Source: Psychromonas ingrahamii 37
GTDB lineage: Bacteria > Pseudomonadota > Gammaproteobacteria > Enterobacterales > Psychromonadaceae
Direction: 5' to 3'
Length of the DNA stretch: 64,000 nucleotides
Assembly (NCBI RefSeq): GCF_000015285.1
Contig: NC_008709.1
Coordinates: forward strand, 1,798,001-1,862,000
Within the stretch, counting starts at the first letter, position 1, and the number at the start of each line of letters is the position of its first letter. Both the position numbers and the translations under genes were made by a program. Of the stretch, positions 56,624 through 64,000 are shown in pieces. Below the pieces are notes generated by a model that was not told the origin of the DNA, searched no databases, and worked only from the letters and a program-made list of their open reading frames with translations.

Positions 56624-58075
56624 TCAACCGGTACAACCTTCCAAACTAACTTCCATTAAAGCCTGCGCTTCAACTGCAAATTCCATCGGCAATTTACGAA
56701 ACACCGTTTTACAAAAGCCATTAATAATCATAGCGACCGTATCTTCCTGAGAAATGCCGCGCTGCATACAATAGAATAACTGCTGATCACTGATTTTCGA
56801 GGTGCTTGCCTCGTGCTCTACTTTAGCTGTGGAATTTTTCACTTCGATATAGGGGAAAGTATGGGCAGCGCAATTTTCTCCGAGCAGCAATGAATCACAT
56901 TGACTGTAATTGCGGGCATTAACCGCTTTCGGACCAATCTTTACTAACCCCCGGTAGGCGTTAGAGCCATGGCCTGCCGAAATACCCTTGGAAATAATAG
57001 TACTGGAGGTATTTTTGCCAATATGGATCATCTTAGTGCCGGTATCGGCCTGTTGATAGTTATTGGTTAACGCGACAGAATAAAATTCACCGCGCGAATT
57101 ATCCCCCTGCAAAATAACACTGGGATATTTCCAGGTGATGGCCGATCCAGTTTCTACCTGAGTCCAGGATATTTTGGAATGATGCCCCCGGCATAGCCCC
57201 CGTTTAGTAACAAAATTGTAAATCCCTCCTTTGCCCTTTTTGTCACCCGGATACCAGTTTTGCACCGTGGCATATTTAATCTCACCATCATCAAGGGCAA
57301 TTAATTCAACAACGGCTGCATGTAATTGATGCTCATCCCGTATCGGAGCAGTGCAGCCTTCAAGGTAACTGACATAAGCACCTTCTTCGACGACTATTAA
57401 GGTGCGTTCAAACTGCCCGGTATTAAGAGAATTAATCCGAAAATAAGTGGACAGTTCCATCGGACAACGCACTCCCTTGGGGACATAACAGAATGAACCA
57501 TCGCTAAATACCGCGGCATTAAGCGCCGCATAATAGTTATCGGTATAAGGCACCACCGTGCCCAAATAACGTTTAACCAGTTCAGGATGCTCCTGCACGG
57601 CATCTGAAAATGAACAGAAAATAACGCCCACTGCGGCCAATTTTTTTTTAAAGGTAGTTGCCACGGAAACACTGTCGAAAACCGCATCAACGGCAACACC
57701 TGCCAGCTGCGGGCGTTCATGAAGTGGAATGCCCAATTTTTCATAGGTTTGTAAAATTTCAGGCGCAATCTGATCGAGGCTTTTTGGGCCATCCGCAGCG
57801 GTTTTCGGGGCGCTGTAGAAAACAATTTCATCAAAATTAATAGGCGGATAATGCAGTTTTGACCATTTTGGCACCTTCAAAGTTAACCAATGCTGATAGG
57901 CTTTGAGACGCCATTGCAGCATAAAATCAGGTTCATGTTTGCGCGCCGATATCTGCCTTATAACCGTCTCACTCAAACCTGCAGGCAGGCTATCTGTTTC
58001 CAGGTCGGTCACAAAACCATGGGGATATTCGCTGCCGACAAAGCGATCTAAGTTCTGCCGTGATTTTGCCATCAT
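56624..58075 (-). CDS. sufB: SufB, scaffold subunit of SufBCD
   Basis: 483 residues. Central assembly scaffold for Fe-S clusters. Conserved segments: [20 protein letters not shown] near residue 175, [19 protein letters not shown] near 197, [11 protein letters not shown] near 240, the cysteine in [19 protein letters not shown] near 393 and [17 protein letters not shown] near 425. First gene of sufB-C-D-S-U-T-Rieske on the minus strand. The ATG could be 58075 or 58072. Confidence 0.97.
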   Translation of the reverse strand: MMAKSRQNLDRFVGSEYPHGFVTDLETDSLPAGLSETVIRQISARKHEPDFMLQWRLKAYQHWLTLKVPKWSKLHYPPINFDEIVFYSAPKTAADGPKSLDQIAPEILQTYEKLGIPLHERPQLAGVAVDAVFDSVSVATTFKKKLAAVGVIFCSFSDAVQEHPELVKRYLGTVVPYTDNYYAALNAAVFSDGSFCYVPKGVRCPMELSTYFRINSLNTGQFERTLIVVEEGAYVSYLEGCTAPIRDEHQLHAAVVELIALDDGEIKYATVQNWYPGDKKGKGGIYNFVTKRGLCRGHHSKISWTQVETGSAITWKYPSVILQGDNSRGEFYSVALTNNYQQADTGTKMIHIGKNTSSTIISKGISAGHGSNAYRGLVKIGPKAVNARNYSQCDSLLLGENCAAHTFPYIEVKNSTAKVEHEASTSKISDQQLFYCMQRGISQEDTVAMIINGFCKTVFRKLPMEFAVEAQALMEVSLEGCTG

Positions 58076-58458
58076 TTATTCCACTATGTAATGCCCGCTC
58101 GGGACGATTTCTTTAACCTGATTTTTAGCGGGTAACATTTCCTGCAAACTTATCTGCGCTTCTGGCAACTTCTTGTTTGCCAAGATGTGAGTAGAGCAGG
58201 CCGCTATTCACTAATATTAGTATAGTATCTGTTCATAGGTTGGGCATTAAGAAATAATCGTCCTTTTTCCTTATCTCTTCTCGGATTTACTCTTTGAGTG
58301 TCTTTTGACAAAACGCGACTGTTTTCTTTCATATTTTATTCTGTGTCGAGCCTGCTCTTTGGGTTATTGATTCCATTAATAGATAAAACCAGCCTTGTGT
58401 GTTTTGGCAACCATAAATGTTGATAATGCGATGCCTGATAGCCACTAGATGCTACTGC
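58076..58458. other. Upstream region of the suf operon
   Basis: About 380 bases without a gene. It must hold the suf promoter. On the minus strand TATACT (58222-58227 complement region) could be a -10, next to the palindrome at 58210-58221. No IscR gene and no clear IscR or Fur box was identified. Confidence 0.45.
58210..58221. promoter_or_regulatory. Perfect 12-bp palindrome in the suf promoter region
   Basis: ACTAATATTAGT, symmetric, 135 bases upstream of sufB and beside a possible -10. A candidate regulator site; the regulator is unknown. Confidence 0.3.
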
Positions 58459-58945
58459 CTATCTTTTTTTTACCAATAATGTTAATAAGCTAGCCCGCAC
58501 TAATACTTCCATCATTGTCGGTTTTCTGGTATTAAATTTTTTAAGATTACAATATGATACCCACTCTTTAAAAAGCAATTCTATTGGCCAATATAAGCTA
58601 TCGAGTTTACTCATTTTTTCTGCACTAAATTCTTCTCTATTAAAATTGGTAGCTCAGTAAGTCGGTTAGCTTTTTCCTTTTGGCCTGCTCGCAATTAATC
58701 GGTAATTTTTTTCCTTCCTCATCCATATCAATAATTACGCTACGGCGAATATTTTTTTTAACGTTTTTCTCGCACGAACAATATAATAACCAGTTGCTGT
58801 ATTGATTGCGTCCAGATATGAAAGTTCAAAGTACTCCCTATCGGCGAGATAAATCGGTATTAGATTCGACCTCAGTTTGGTCAGGTTAGCTAACCGCGGA
58901 GTCATGGGCTTTGTATGTGCCGAGTTAAGCGTTAATGGGGCAGCC
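58459..58945 (-). pseudogene. IS4-family transposase remnant
   Basis: Reading on the minus strand gives NLIPIYLADREYFELSYLDA, then YYIVRARKTLKK, and after stops and shifts SLYWPIELLFKEWVSYCNLK and KFNTRKPTMMEVLVRASLL. These are the second Asp region and the YREW-type Glu region of IS4-family DDE transposases. Only the C-terminal third remains and it is clearly inactive. Confidence 0.8.
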
Positions 58946-59419
58946 GCAGGCCGTTTATTTATATTTCGGGTGCCTTGAGGATAACAATTCCATCTTCTGC
59001 AAGTATGATTTCGGTAAAACTGTTATAAAACCATGTAAAGATACTTTCAATTTTACTGATGTTGATGACTAAAGGGGCTATCGATGAAAATTTAGCTAAA
59101 TCGTCAGTTTCTTTGCCAATATTTACAATAAAAACAATTAGTTTATTTTCTAAGCTGTAACGGTATAATTTTTTGGCTGTTTCCTTATCATAATCACTCC
59201 CCAATCCATCTGTGAATAAAATCAACCAGGGGCGTTTCACTTTCACTTGCTTTTTTTTCAGCTGGTGCACCCGAGTGAGTAGCATATTAAAAGCAACTTC
59301 CAATCCTTGTGCCATTGCTAGATCTTTACCGTAAGCGCCAAATAAAGGGATTGAATTAATATCCTCAACACGTTTAAGTGGAGAAATGACTCGACAATAA
59401 TCTGCAGTCTGGATTAATA

Positions 59420-60526
59420 CCAATCCGCTTATTTAACTGATCAATGACATCCAATCCCTCGTACACATTTTTATCACTCTTTTGCTGTCACTTACAAAAT
59501 CATTCCAAGCATCACAGACAGTTTCAACTATTGAATCATAACCACTGAAACATCTGTTTGCTAAGTGATGTTGTCGAAGCCAACTCCATACCTGTTCAAT
59601 CGGATTTAGTTCGGGTGAATAGGGTGGCAGCTTTATGATTGTTAAATTCTTGAAGTCAGCGTCAATATCATCGCTATGCGAACCAGCACCATCCATGATG
59701 ATAACGGCATCTCTATCAATTGGGGTTCTATCTGATATTTGTTGAAGATGCGTCATCATAATGTCTTTGTTTACATAAGGTACGACTAGTGCTTCTGAAG
59801 CGCCATTGGTAATACAGACAGATCCAAATAAATAGGCGTATTCGAATTGCTGTTGTTTTACTGCTCTTGGACGGCTACCTTTTTCAGCCCATAATTTGGT
59901 TGTTGTATTTTGCTGGCCAAATCGTGCTTCATCTTGTAGCCATATATCCACACGATCTAATGCAATATGACCAGGGATCTTAAAGATCGTTTTGAATTGG
60001 AATTTTTTTAAAATCCTCTTGCGCTTCAATTGATTGCTTAGGGTGCTTAGAACGGGATGTTATCCAAGAAAAACCTAACTTATGCAGTAACTTATAAACA
60101 CTTGATAAATGGTAATGCACTGCAAAATTTTCTTCTATATAAAGTTGTATGTCTGAGCCATTTAATCGTCCACCAAGCTCACTTTTAGATGACTCAGTTA
60201 CATAATGAATGAGTTGCTTATGTTGCTCGTTCGATAATCGAAAAGGCCTGCCAGTTGTTTTTTTATCGATTAAGCGATCCATTCCAAATTGGTGATACTG
60301 AGAGATCCATTTATTTATACTGGTTCGGCTGACCTTTAAAAATTTAGCGATAGCAGTGCGTGAATTACCTTCTTGGAAGTGTGCAAGTGCTAAAAAACGG
60401 AGCCTCATTCGAACGCTTTGATGCGTTTTAGCTAATGCAGTAAAGTCATGTTTTTTTGTAGTCATCAATAGCGTTTCATTATTTAATAATTGGAATACTA
60501 TTAGATCACATAATTAGTAGAATTGG
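59420..60526. mobile_element. IS630-family insertion sequence
   Basis: About 1.1 kb with imperfect inverted ends (CCAATCCGCTTATTTAACTG on the left against CCAATTCTACTAATTATGTG read inward from the right), flanked by TA on both sides, the target typical of this Tc1/mariner-related family. It interrupts a VWA gene. Confidence 0.85.
59433..60468 (-). CDS. IS630-family transposase, in two overlapping frames
   Basis: The first frame (60468-59980) has a winged-helix DNA-binding part (GNSRTAIAKFLKVSRTSINK near residue 34). The second (from about 60029 to 59433) has the DDE catalytic part: WLQDEARFGQQN, VIIMDGAGSH and LPPYSPELNPIEQVWSWLR. The frames meet at a run of seven As near 60004-60010; removal of one A, or a +1 shift, joins them. 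Either a programmed slip makes the full transposase or a one-base insertion has inactivated it. Confidence 0.85.
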
Positions 60527-60756
60527 TATAATGCTAATTCAAGGTTGTGCTTTATTTTTTTGTACTCTTTAATATTTACAATAAAATTTTCAATGGAATC
60601 GTTGATTGCTTTGATTGACGGCCCTTGCGCTTTTTTATTGACTGCCACCACAATAGCGACAGGTAGTGTTCTATCTAGCGATAAGCGTTGTTTTTCATGC
60701 GCTTGATAATTTAATTCATTTACTCTTTCCAAGCCCTGTAAAATAGATTTTTTCAC

Positions 60757-61609
60757 GGAAACATCCAGTTCAATAAGTAAGTTGTTGATGATTATCTCGT
60801 GATTGAAAAAATATATAAGGATATCGTGCGCAAATTAAGCGCCAGGAAGGAATAACAGAGTGAAAAATACACTTATTATCTCAGGTTATGATCGGAATCA
60901 TTTTATTGCTGATTGGATAATTGTTATAGGTTAGCCATTTTTACAATGTGACTTTACACTCCTACAAAAAACAACCCTAATGTCAGTCATCGAATGGCAT
61001 TTTTTGCTGAATTTTGTTATAGATTTAACCGTCTTTTTTCACTTGAAAATATATATGTATGTGGCGATAAGAATATTAGCTACGCCATAAATACGGCTAA
61101 GTATGGTCAAAGCTTAGGGGAATCCTGAATGCAGTTCCTGATGCGGTTTTTTCTATTCTTAAAGCCATATCAAGGGCGTTACTGTATAGTTTAGTACGCA
61201 TATATTATCTGCAGGTATCTTAATTTAGTACAAGGAGCACAAATCACAGGCATAAAAAAACCGCAAGCCAGTTGGTGTTCGGCATTGCGGACTTAGTCTG
61301 CTCTTAATATTTTAGAAGGGTGGGGAATCTATAAGTTATCACTATTAAGTGGATAAAGCGACTTAGCACTCTTTTTCTGTTGAGATTACCTCATTTTGCT
61401 CGTTTTCTCGCAATAGTGAGCAAAATAAAATTTCCTTACCAGTAAAGTCGCTTTGAATGCTTTCATCCCAACAGTGACTTACAACAGAGAGTATGTATCT
61501 AAAAAAACACCTATCCCCATTAATTAGATCGCACCCTATAACTTAAAAGGGTGCTTATATTCTTAGAATAACAGCCTTCTGGTTAACTGTGTGTTTACGT
61601 TTAAGGAGA
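60757..61609. other. Long non-coding gap between VWA remnant and ABC transporter
   Basis: About 850 bases. No frame with coding character on either strand. It contains a minus-strand terminator (61254-61290), a hairpin with perfect ATTTTGCTC/GAGCAAAAT arms (61393-61426), and otherwise AT-rich DNA. Confidence 0.5.
61254..61290 (-). terminator. Rho-independent terminator for the ABC transporter operon
   Basis: On the minus strand CCGCAATGCC pairs with GGCTTGCGG (one bulge), an 11-base loop, then seven Ts. It lies 320 bases after the last transporter gene, so it would end that transcript unless another small gene lies between. Confidence 0.65.
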
Positions 61610-62332
61610 TCAGAGAACTTTACTTAAAAATTGTTGTGTTCTTTCTCTCTGAGGATTACCCAAAACCTCATCAGGTGGTCCCATCTCTTCAATTAATCCT
61701 TTATGGAAAAATGCAACTTTATCAGAGACTTCTTTAGCAAAAGATATCTCATGAGTAACACAAATCATAGTCATACCATCATCCCGAAGCAATCTTAAAG
61801 TATCCAACACTTCACCAACGAGTTCTGGGTCAAGTGCTGAGGTCACCTCATCAAATAACATATAAGCAGGTTTCATTGCTAATGCTCTGGCAATAGCGAG
61901 TCGTTGCTGTTGTCCTCCGGACATTCTGGTAGGATACACATCAAGTTTATCACCAAGACCAACATGAATTAGTTCGTTTCTAGCAATTTCTTCTGCTTCT
62001 TCTTTAGTAAACCCTTTTACAATTCGTGGAGCAAGCGCGGCATTTTCTAATACAGTTAAATGAGGAAAAGAATTCCACTGCTGAAATACCATTCCTAAAT
62101 TCTGTCTTAACTTGTTTTTATCTGTTTTTTTATCATGAACATCTATGTCATCAACGATAATATTGCCACTGTTTATCTTCTCAATGGCATTAATACAATA
62201 CAAAAGTGTGGATTTTCCACTACCGCTTGCACCAATGATACTAACAACTTCACCGCTGTTTACGTTTAAATCGATCCCTTTTAAAACTTCCAAATCTCCG
62301 AAAGATTTATGCACGCCTTTGATTTCTATCAT
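61610..62332 (-). CDS. Polar amino acid ABC transporter ATPase (GlnQ/HisP type)
   Basis: 240 residues. Walker A GASGSGKST near residue 34, Q-loop VFQQWNSFPH near 83, signature MSGGQQQRLAIARAL near 138, Walker B YMLFDEVTSALDPEL near 158, H-loop VTHEISFA near 195. The ALAPRIVKG stretch fits the polar amino acid group. It overlaps the upstream permease gene by four bases (ATGA) and powers both permeases. Confidence 0.95.
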   Translation of the reverse strand: MIEIKGVHKSFGDLEVLKGIDLNVNSGEVVSIIGASGSGKSTLLYCINAIEKINSGNIIVDDIDVHDKKTDKNKLRQNLGMVFQQWNSFPHLTVLENAALAPRIVKGFTKEEAEEIARNELIHVGLGDKLDVYPTRMSGGQQQRLAIARALAMKPAYMLFDEVTSALDPELVGEVLDTLRLLRDDGMTMICVTHEISFAKEVSDKVAFFHKGLIEEMGPPDEVLGNPQRERTQQFLSKVL

Positions 62333-62979
62333 ATTGCCATTTTCCTTTCTACATGTTTACCATAACGTGATAAGGGGTATGAGATCATAAAATAAAACAA
62401 TCCTATTCCTATCAGTATCATAAGGGGTTCTTGTGTCCTTGAGATCAACTGCTCTCCGGTTCTAAGTAATTCCATATATCCAATCACTGAAACAAGTGCC
62501 GAGTCTTTTATAACACTAAGTGCGACGCCAAGCCAAGATGGGAAAACAGCTCTCATTCCTATCGGTACCCTGATGTGTATTACTGTTTGCAGGTAAGTCA
62601 TACCCAGCGATCTTGACGCTGTTCTCATGGAAGTTGGAACACTATCAAATCCACTTCTAAAAACTTCGCTCATAAATGCCATGGTATAAAGAGACAGTAT
62701 AATTGAGCCTGCAATAAAAGGAGATAGCGGGTGTCCCATAGCACCAACATAAGTACTAAAAAGTATAAGTTGAATAATAAGTGGTACAGATCTTAGAATA
62801 TCTAAAAATCCGCCTAAGACCAGATTGACAGATTTATTAGATTCTGCTCTTAAAAATCCGATTAATAGCCCTAAAATTGTTCCAATAACTATTGCAACGA
62901 CAGAGATATAAATGGTATTTAAAATCCCGGTTAAGATAAAGCCTGAATCATTCCAAGATAAAGGAGTAAATAAGTTCAT
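62329..62979 (-). CDS. Polar amino acid ABC transporter permease 2
   Basis: 216 residues, about five membrane helices. The HisM/HisQ-type motif for contact with the ATPase is MRTASRSLGMTYLQTVIHIR near residue 115, and FLDILRSVPLIIQLI near 57 is the other family mark. It overlaps permease 1 as TAATG and the ATPase by ATGA: tight translational coupling. Confidence 0.92.
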   Translation of the reverse strand: MNLFTPLSWNDSGFILTGILNTIYISVVAIVIGTILGLLIGFLRAESNKSVNLVLGGFLDILRSVPLIIQLILFSTYVGAMGHPLSPFIAGSIILSLYTMAFMSEVFRSGFDSVPTSMRTASRSLGMTYLQTVIHIRVPIGMRAVFPSWLGVALSVIKDSALVSVIGYMELLRTGEQLISRTQEPLMILIGIGLFYFMISYPLSRYGKHVERKMAI

Positions 62980-63650
62980 TATGAAAGCTCCCCTTTAAAC
63001 ACTTTTTTTGCAATCAAGCCTGATGCTAACAGCACCAATTTTGTTATTACAAAGTACATCGCAGCTGCGACTATAAAAAACTCTAATGTTCTAAATGAAG
63101 TCGATTGAAGTCTCTGCGTCTCACCTGAGAGCTCATTCATACCCACAAGTATACCAAGAGAGCTCATTAATATTGACCAAACAAATTGATTTGTCATTGG
63201 ATGATAAATCCTTCTAAACATTTGTGGCAATATCACATGTCGATAAACTTTTAAGCTGTTCATTCCGAGCGATTTTGCCGCACTATATTGAGTCGTTGGG
63301 ATTGACTGAAAACCACCCCTAAATGTTTCTGCCAAGTATCCTGCATTTATAAATACTAATGCAGAAAAAACCGAAAAATAAGGACTAAGATGGATACCAT
63401 AAGCACCTAGGCCAAAGTACGCCATGTAGATAAGAAAAAGTGCTGGTAAATTTCTTGCTGTCTCTATCCAAATATTTGCCATATTATAAAAAACTTTTGA
63501 ATCTGACATTTTCCCTAAAGCTAATAATACCGCAATAACTATGCCGAGAAGCATAGATAAAACAGATACATGTATCGTTGTAAACGCCCCACTTAAAAGT
63601 TGCGGGAATGCATCAAATACAACATTCCAATGAAATTCATAATTGTCCAT
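62979..63650 (-). CDS. Polar amino acid ABC transporter permease 1
   Basis: 223 residues, five helices. ATPase-contact loop TTQYSAAKSLGMNSLKVYRH near 118 and the ETARNLPALFLIYMAYF segment near 63. AGAGGATAT before the ATG is the ribosome binding site. First gene of the permease-permease-ATPase operon. The substrate-binding protein that usually precedes or follows is not visible, and must lie elsewhere. Confidence 0.92.
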   Translation of the reverse strand: MDNYEFHWNVVFDAFPQLLSGAFTTIHVSVLSMLLGIVIAVLLALGKMSDSKVFYNMANIWIETARNLPALFLIYMAYFGLGAYGIHLSPYFSVFSALVFINAGYLAETFRGGFQSIPTTQYSAAKSLGMNSLKVYRHVILPQMFRRIYHPMTNQFVWSILMSSLGILVGMNELSGETQRLQSTSFRTLEFFIVAAAMYFVITKLVLLASGLIAKKVFKGELS

Positions 63651-64000
63651 ATATCCTCTTTATAAGCTTCTTTGATGAGCCTTAAATAGTCAAATATCTC
63701 CGGCAAAGTCGGAGGATTGATTTTATAAACCGCTTAAAGCGGATTAATTCTGCGGTCTTCTTGATTTTGGTACCGAATATATGTTCATCTCATCGATCGT
63801 TGAGACTTGCTATTTCCTTGCCCAAAAGCCCTTCCCTGTAAAATTCTTTGTCTTTCCCAATTAATGATGGGTTACTGGTACGTCACTTTTACCCTTTATA
63901 TATTCAAACTTTATGATATTTACAATCCAAAACCCTAAGCTTTAAACTTTTTTGTTCTTTTTTTTGGTGTTTTCTCATTTTATGACTTTAGGCGGATCAG
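63651..64000. other. Region upstream of the ABC transporter operon
   Basis: 350 bases with no intact gene. Contains two short minus-strand hairpins, CTCCG/CGGAG at 63698-63714 and the 13-base palindrome CCGCTTAAAGCGG at 63730-63742, plus a short remnant listed separately. The end of the window is AT-rich. Confidence 0.5.
63734..63860 (-). pseudogene. Possible IS200/IS605 TnpA remnant
   Basis: Minus-strand pieces in different frames, KTKNFTGKGFWARK, QVSTIDEMNIY and TYIRYQNQEDRRINPL, together resemble the C-terminus of IS200-type Y1 transposases (FWARGYFVST ... YIRNQE). The palindrome 63730-63742 next to it would fit an element end. The piece is short, so the call is weak. Confidence 0.3.

Larger units (their letters stand above)
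58959..60756 (-). pseudogene. VWA-domain gene split by an IS630-family element
   Basis: The N-terminal part (60756 down to 60527: MKKSILQGLERVNELNYQAH ... LPVAIVVAVNKKAQGPSIKA, then INDSIENFIVNIKEY) and the C-terminal part (59417 down to 58959: VLIQTADYCRVISPL, GAYGKDLAMAQGLEVAFNML, LILFTDGLGSDYDKET) together make one TerY-like VWA protein of about 230 residues. The usual DxSxS metal site is replaced by AVNKKA, so metal binding may have been lost before the insertion. Joined directly the two halves are in frame or nearly so. Function unknown. Confidence 0.8.

Noticed and set aside
56523-56750. 75-codon plus-strand frame across the sufB-sufC junction
   Set aside because: Overlaps two certain genes in antisense and has no features.
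60757-61253. Search for tRNA, small RNA or riboswitch before the transporter terminator
   Set aside because: No cloverleaf, TTC-loop consensus or recognisable structured leader was found.
63698-63714. CTCCG/CGGAG hairpin as terminator or riboswitch
   Set aside because: Five-base stem, no T-run in either direction and no conserved aptamer pattern.

Overview
The window looks like chromosomal DNA of a low-GC marine gammaproteobacterium of the Alteromonadales/Psychromonadaceae type; Psychromonas is my best guess. This is inferred from protein resemblance and gene order (recC-recB-recD; tig-clpP-clpX-lon-hupB-ppiD; yccS-tusE-efpL; alaA next to metR; fabR facing a desaturase gene). No rRNA, tRNA or CRISPR array was seen.

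Layout. 1-8047: the RecBCD nuclease-helicase operon, entered inside recC. 8.1-10.4 kb: a perfect-looking 52-bp palindrome, the ybaK deacylase gene and two membrane transporter genes. 10.9-19.4 kb: a proteostasis block (trigger factor, ClpP, ClpX, Lon, HU-beta, PpiD) with a clear sigma32 promoter before lon. 19.5-22.9 kb (minus strand): yccS, tusE and the EF-P-like efpL. 23-34.6 kb: metabolic genes (folD, porin, alaA/metR, moeA, aroG, a cobQ gene broken by one in-frame stop, alpha-carbonic anhydrase, pdxH, epmC, a YbgC-like thioesterase). 34.8-37 kb: a decayed malate:quinone oxidoreductase gene beside an IS30-family element. 37-47.2 kb: msrC, a uridine-kinase-like gene, a DUF3581 gene, PAP2 phosphatase plus glycosyltransferase, fabR/desaturase with a FabR-like operator between them, a Sel1-repeat protein, a 265-bp MITE and an orphan AmrS-type radical SAM gene.

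47.2-51.8 kb is the most unusual stretch. An island carrying a TPR protein and a PEP-CTERM von Willebrand A protein, ending in an IS3 remnant, sits between two diverged direct copies of the junction where the radical SAM gene meets a Rieske gene. The island looks inserted between two genes that used to converge. After it comes a minus-strand SUF iron-sulfur operon, sufB-C-D-S-U-T-Rieske (51.7-58.1 kb), which uses SufU instead of SufA/SufE.

58.4-60.8 kb is a graveyard: an IS4-family remnant and a VWA-domain gene split by an IS630-family element. 61.6-63.65 kb is a minus-strand polar amino acid ABC transporter (two permeases and an ATPase). No substrate-binding protein gene is visible, only a small coding-like remnant, possibly IS200-type, upstream.

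Mobile or repetitive DNA is frequent from about 31 kb onward: a dispersed inverted-repeat family (22.9, 39.1, 45.4-45.7 and 47.2 kb), heptamer arrays on both sides of the carbonic anhydrase gene, and four IS families, mostly degraded. The only candidates for something undescribed are the PEP-CTERM/TPR island, the recC-tail duplication that makes a 28-codon mini-gene, and the heptamer-flanked carbonic anhydrase cassette.
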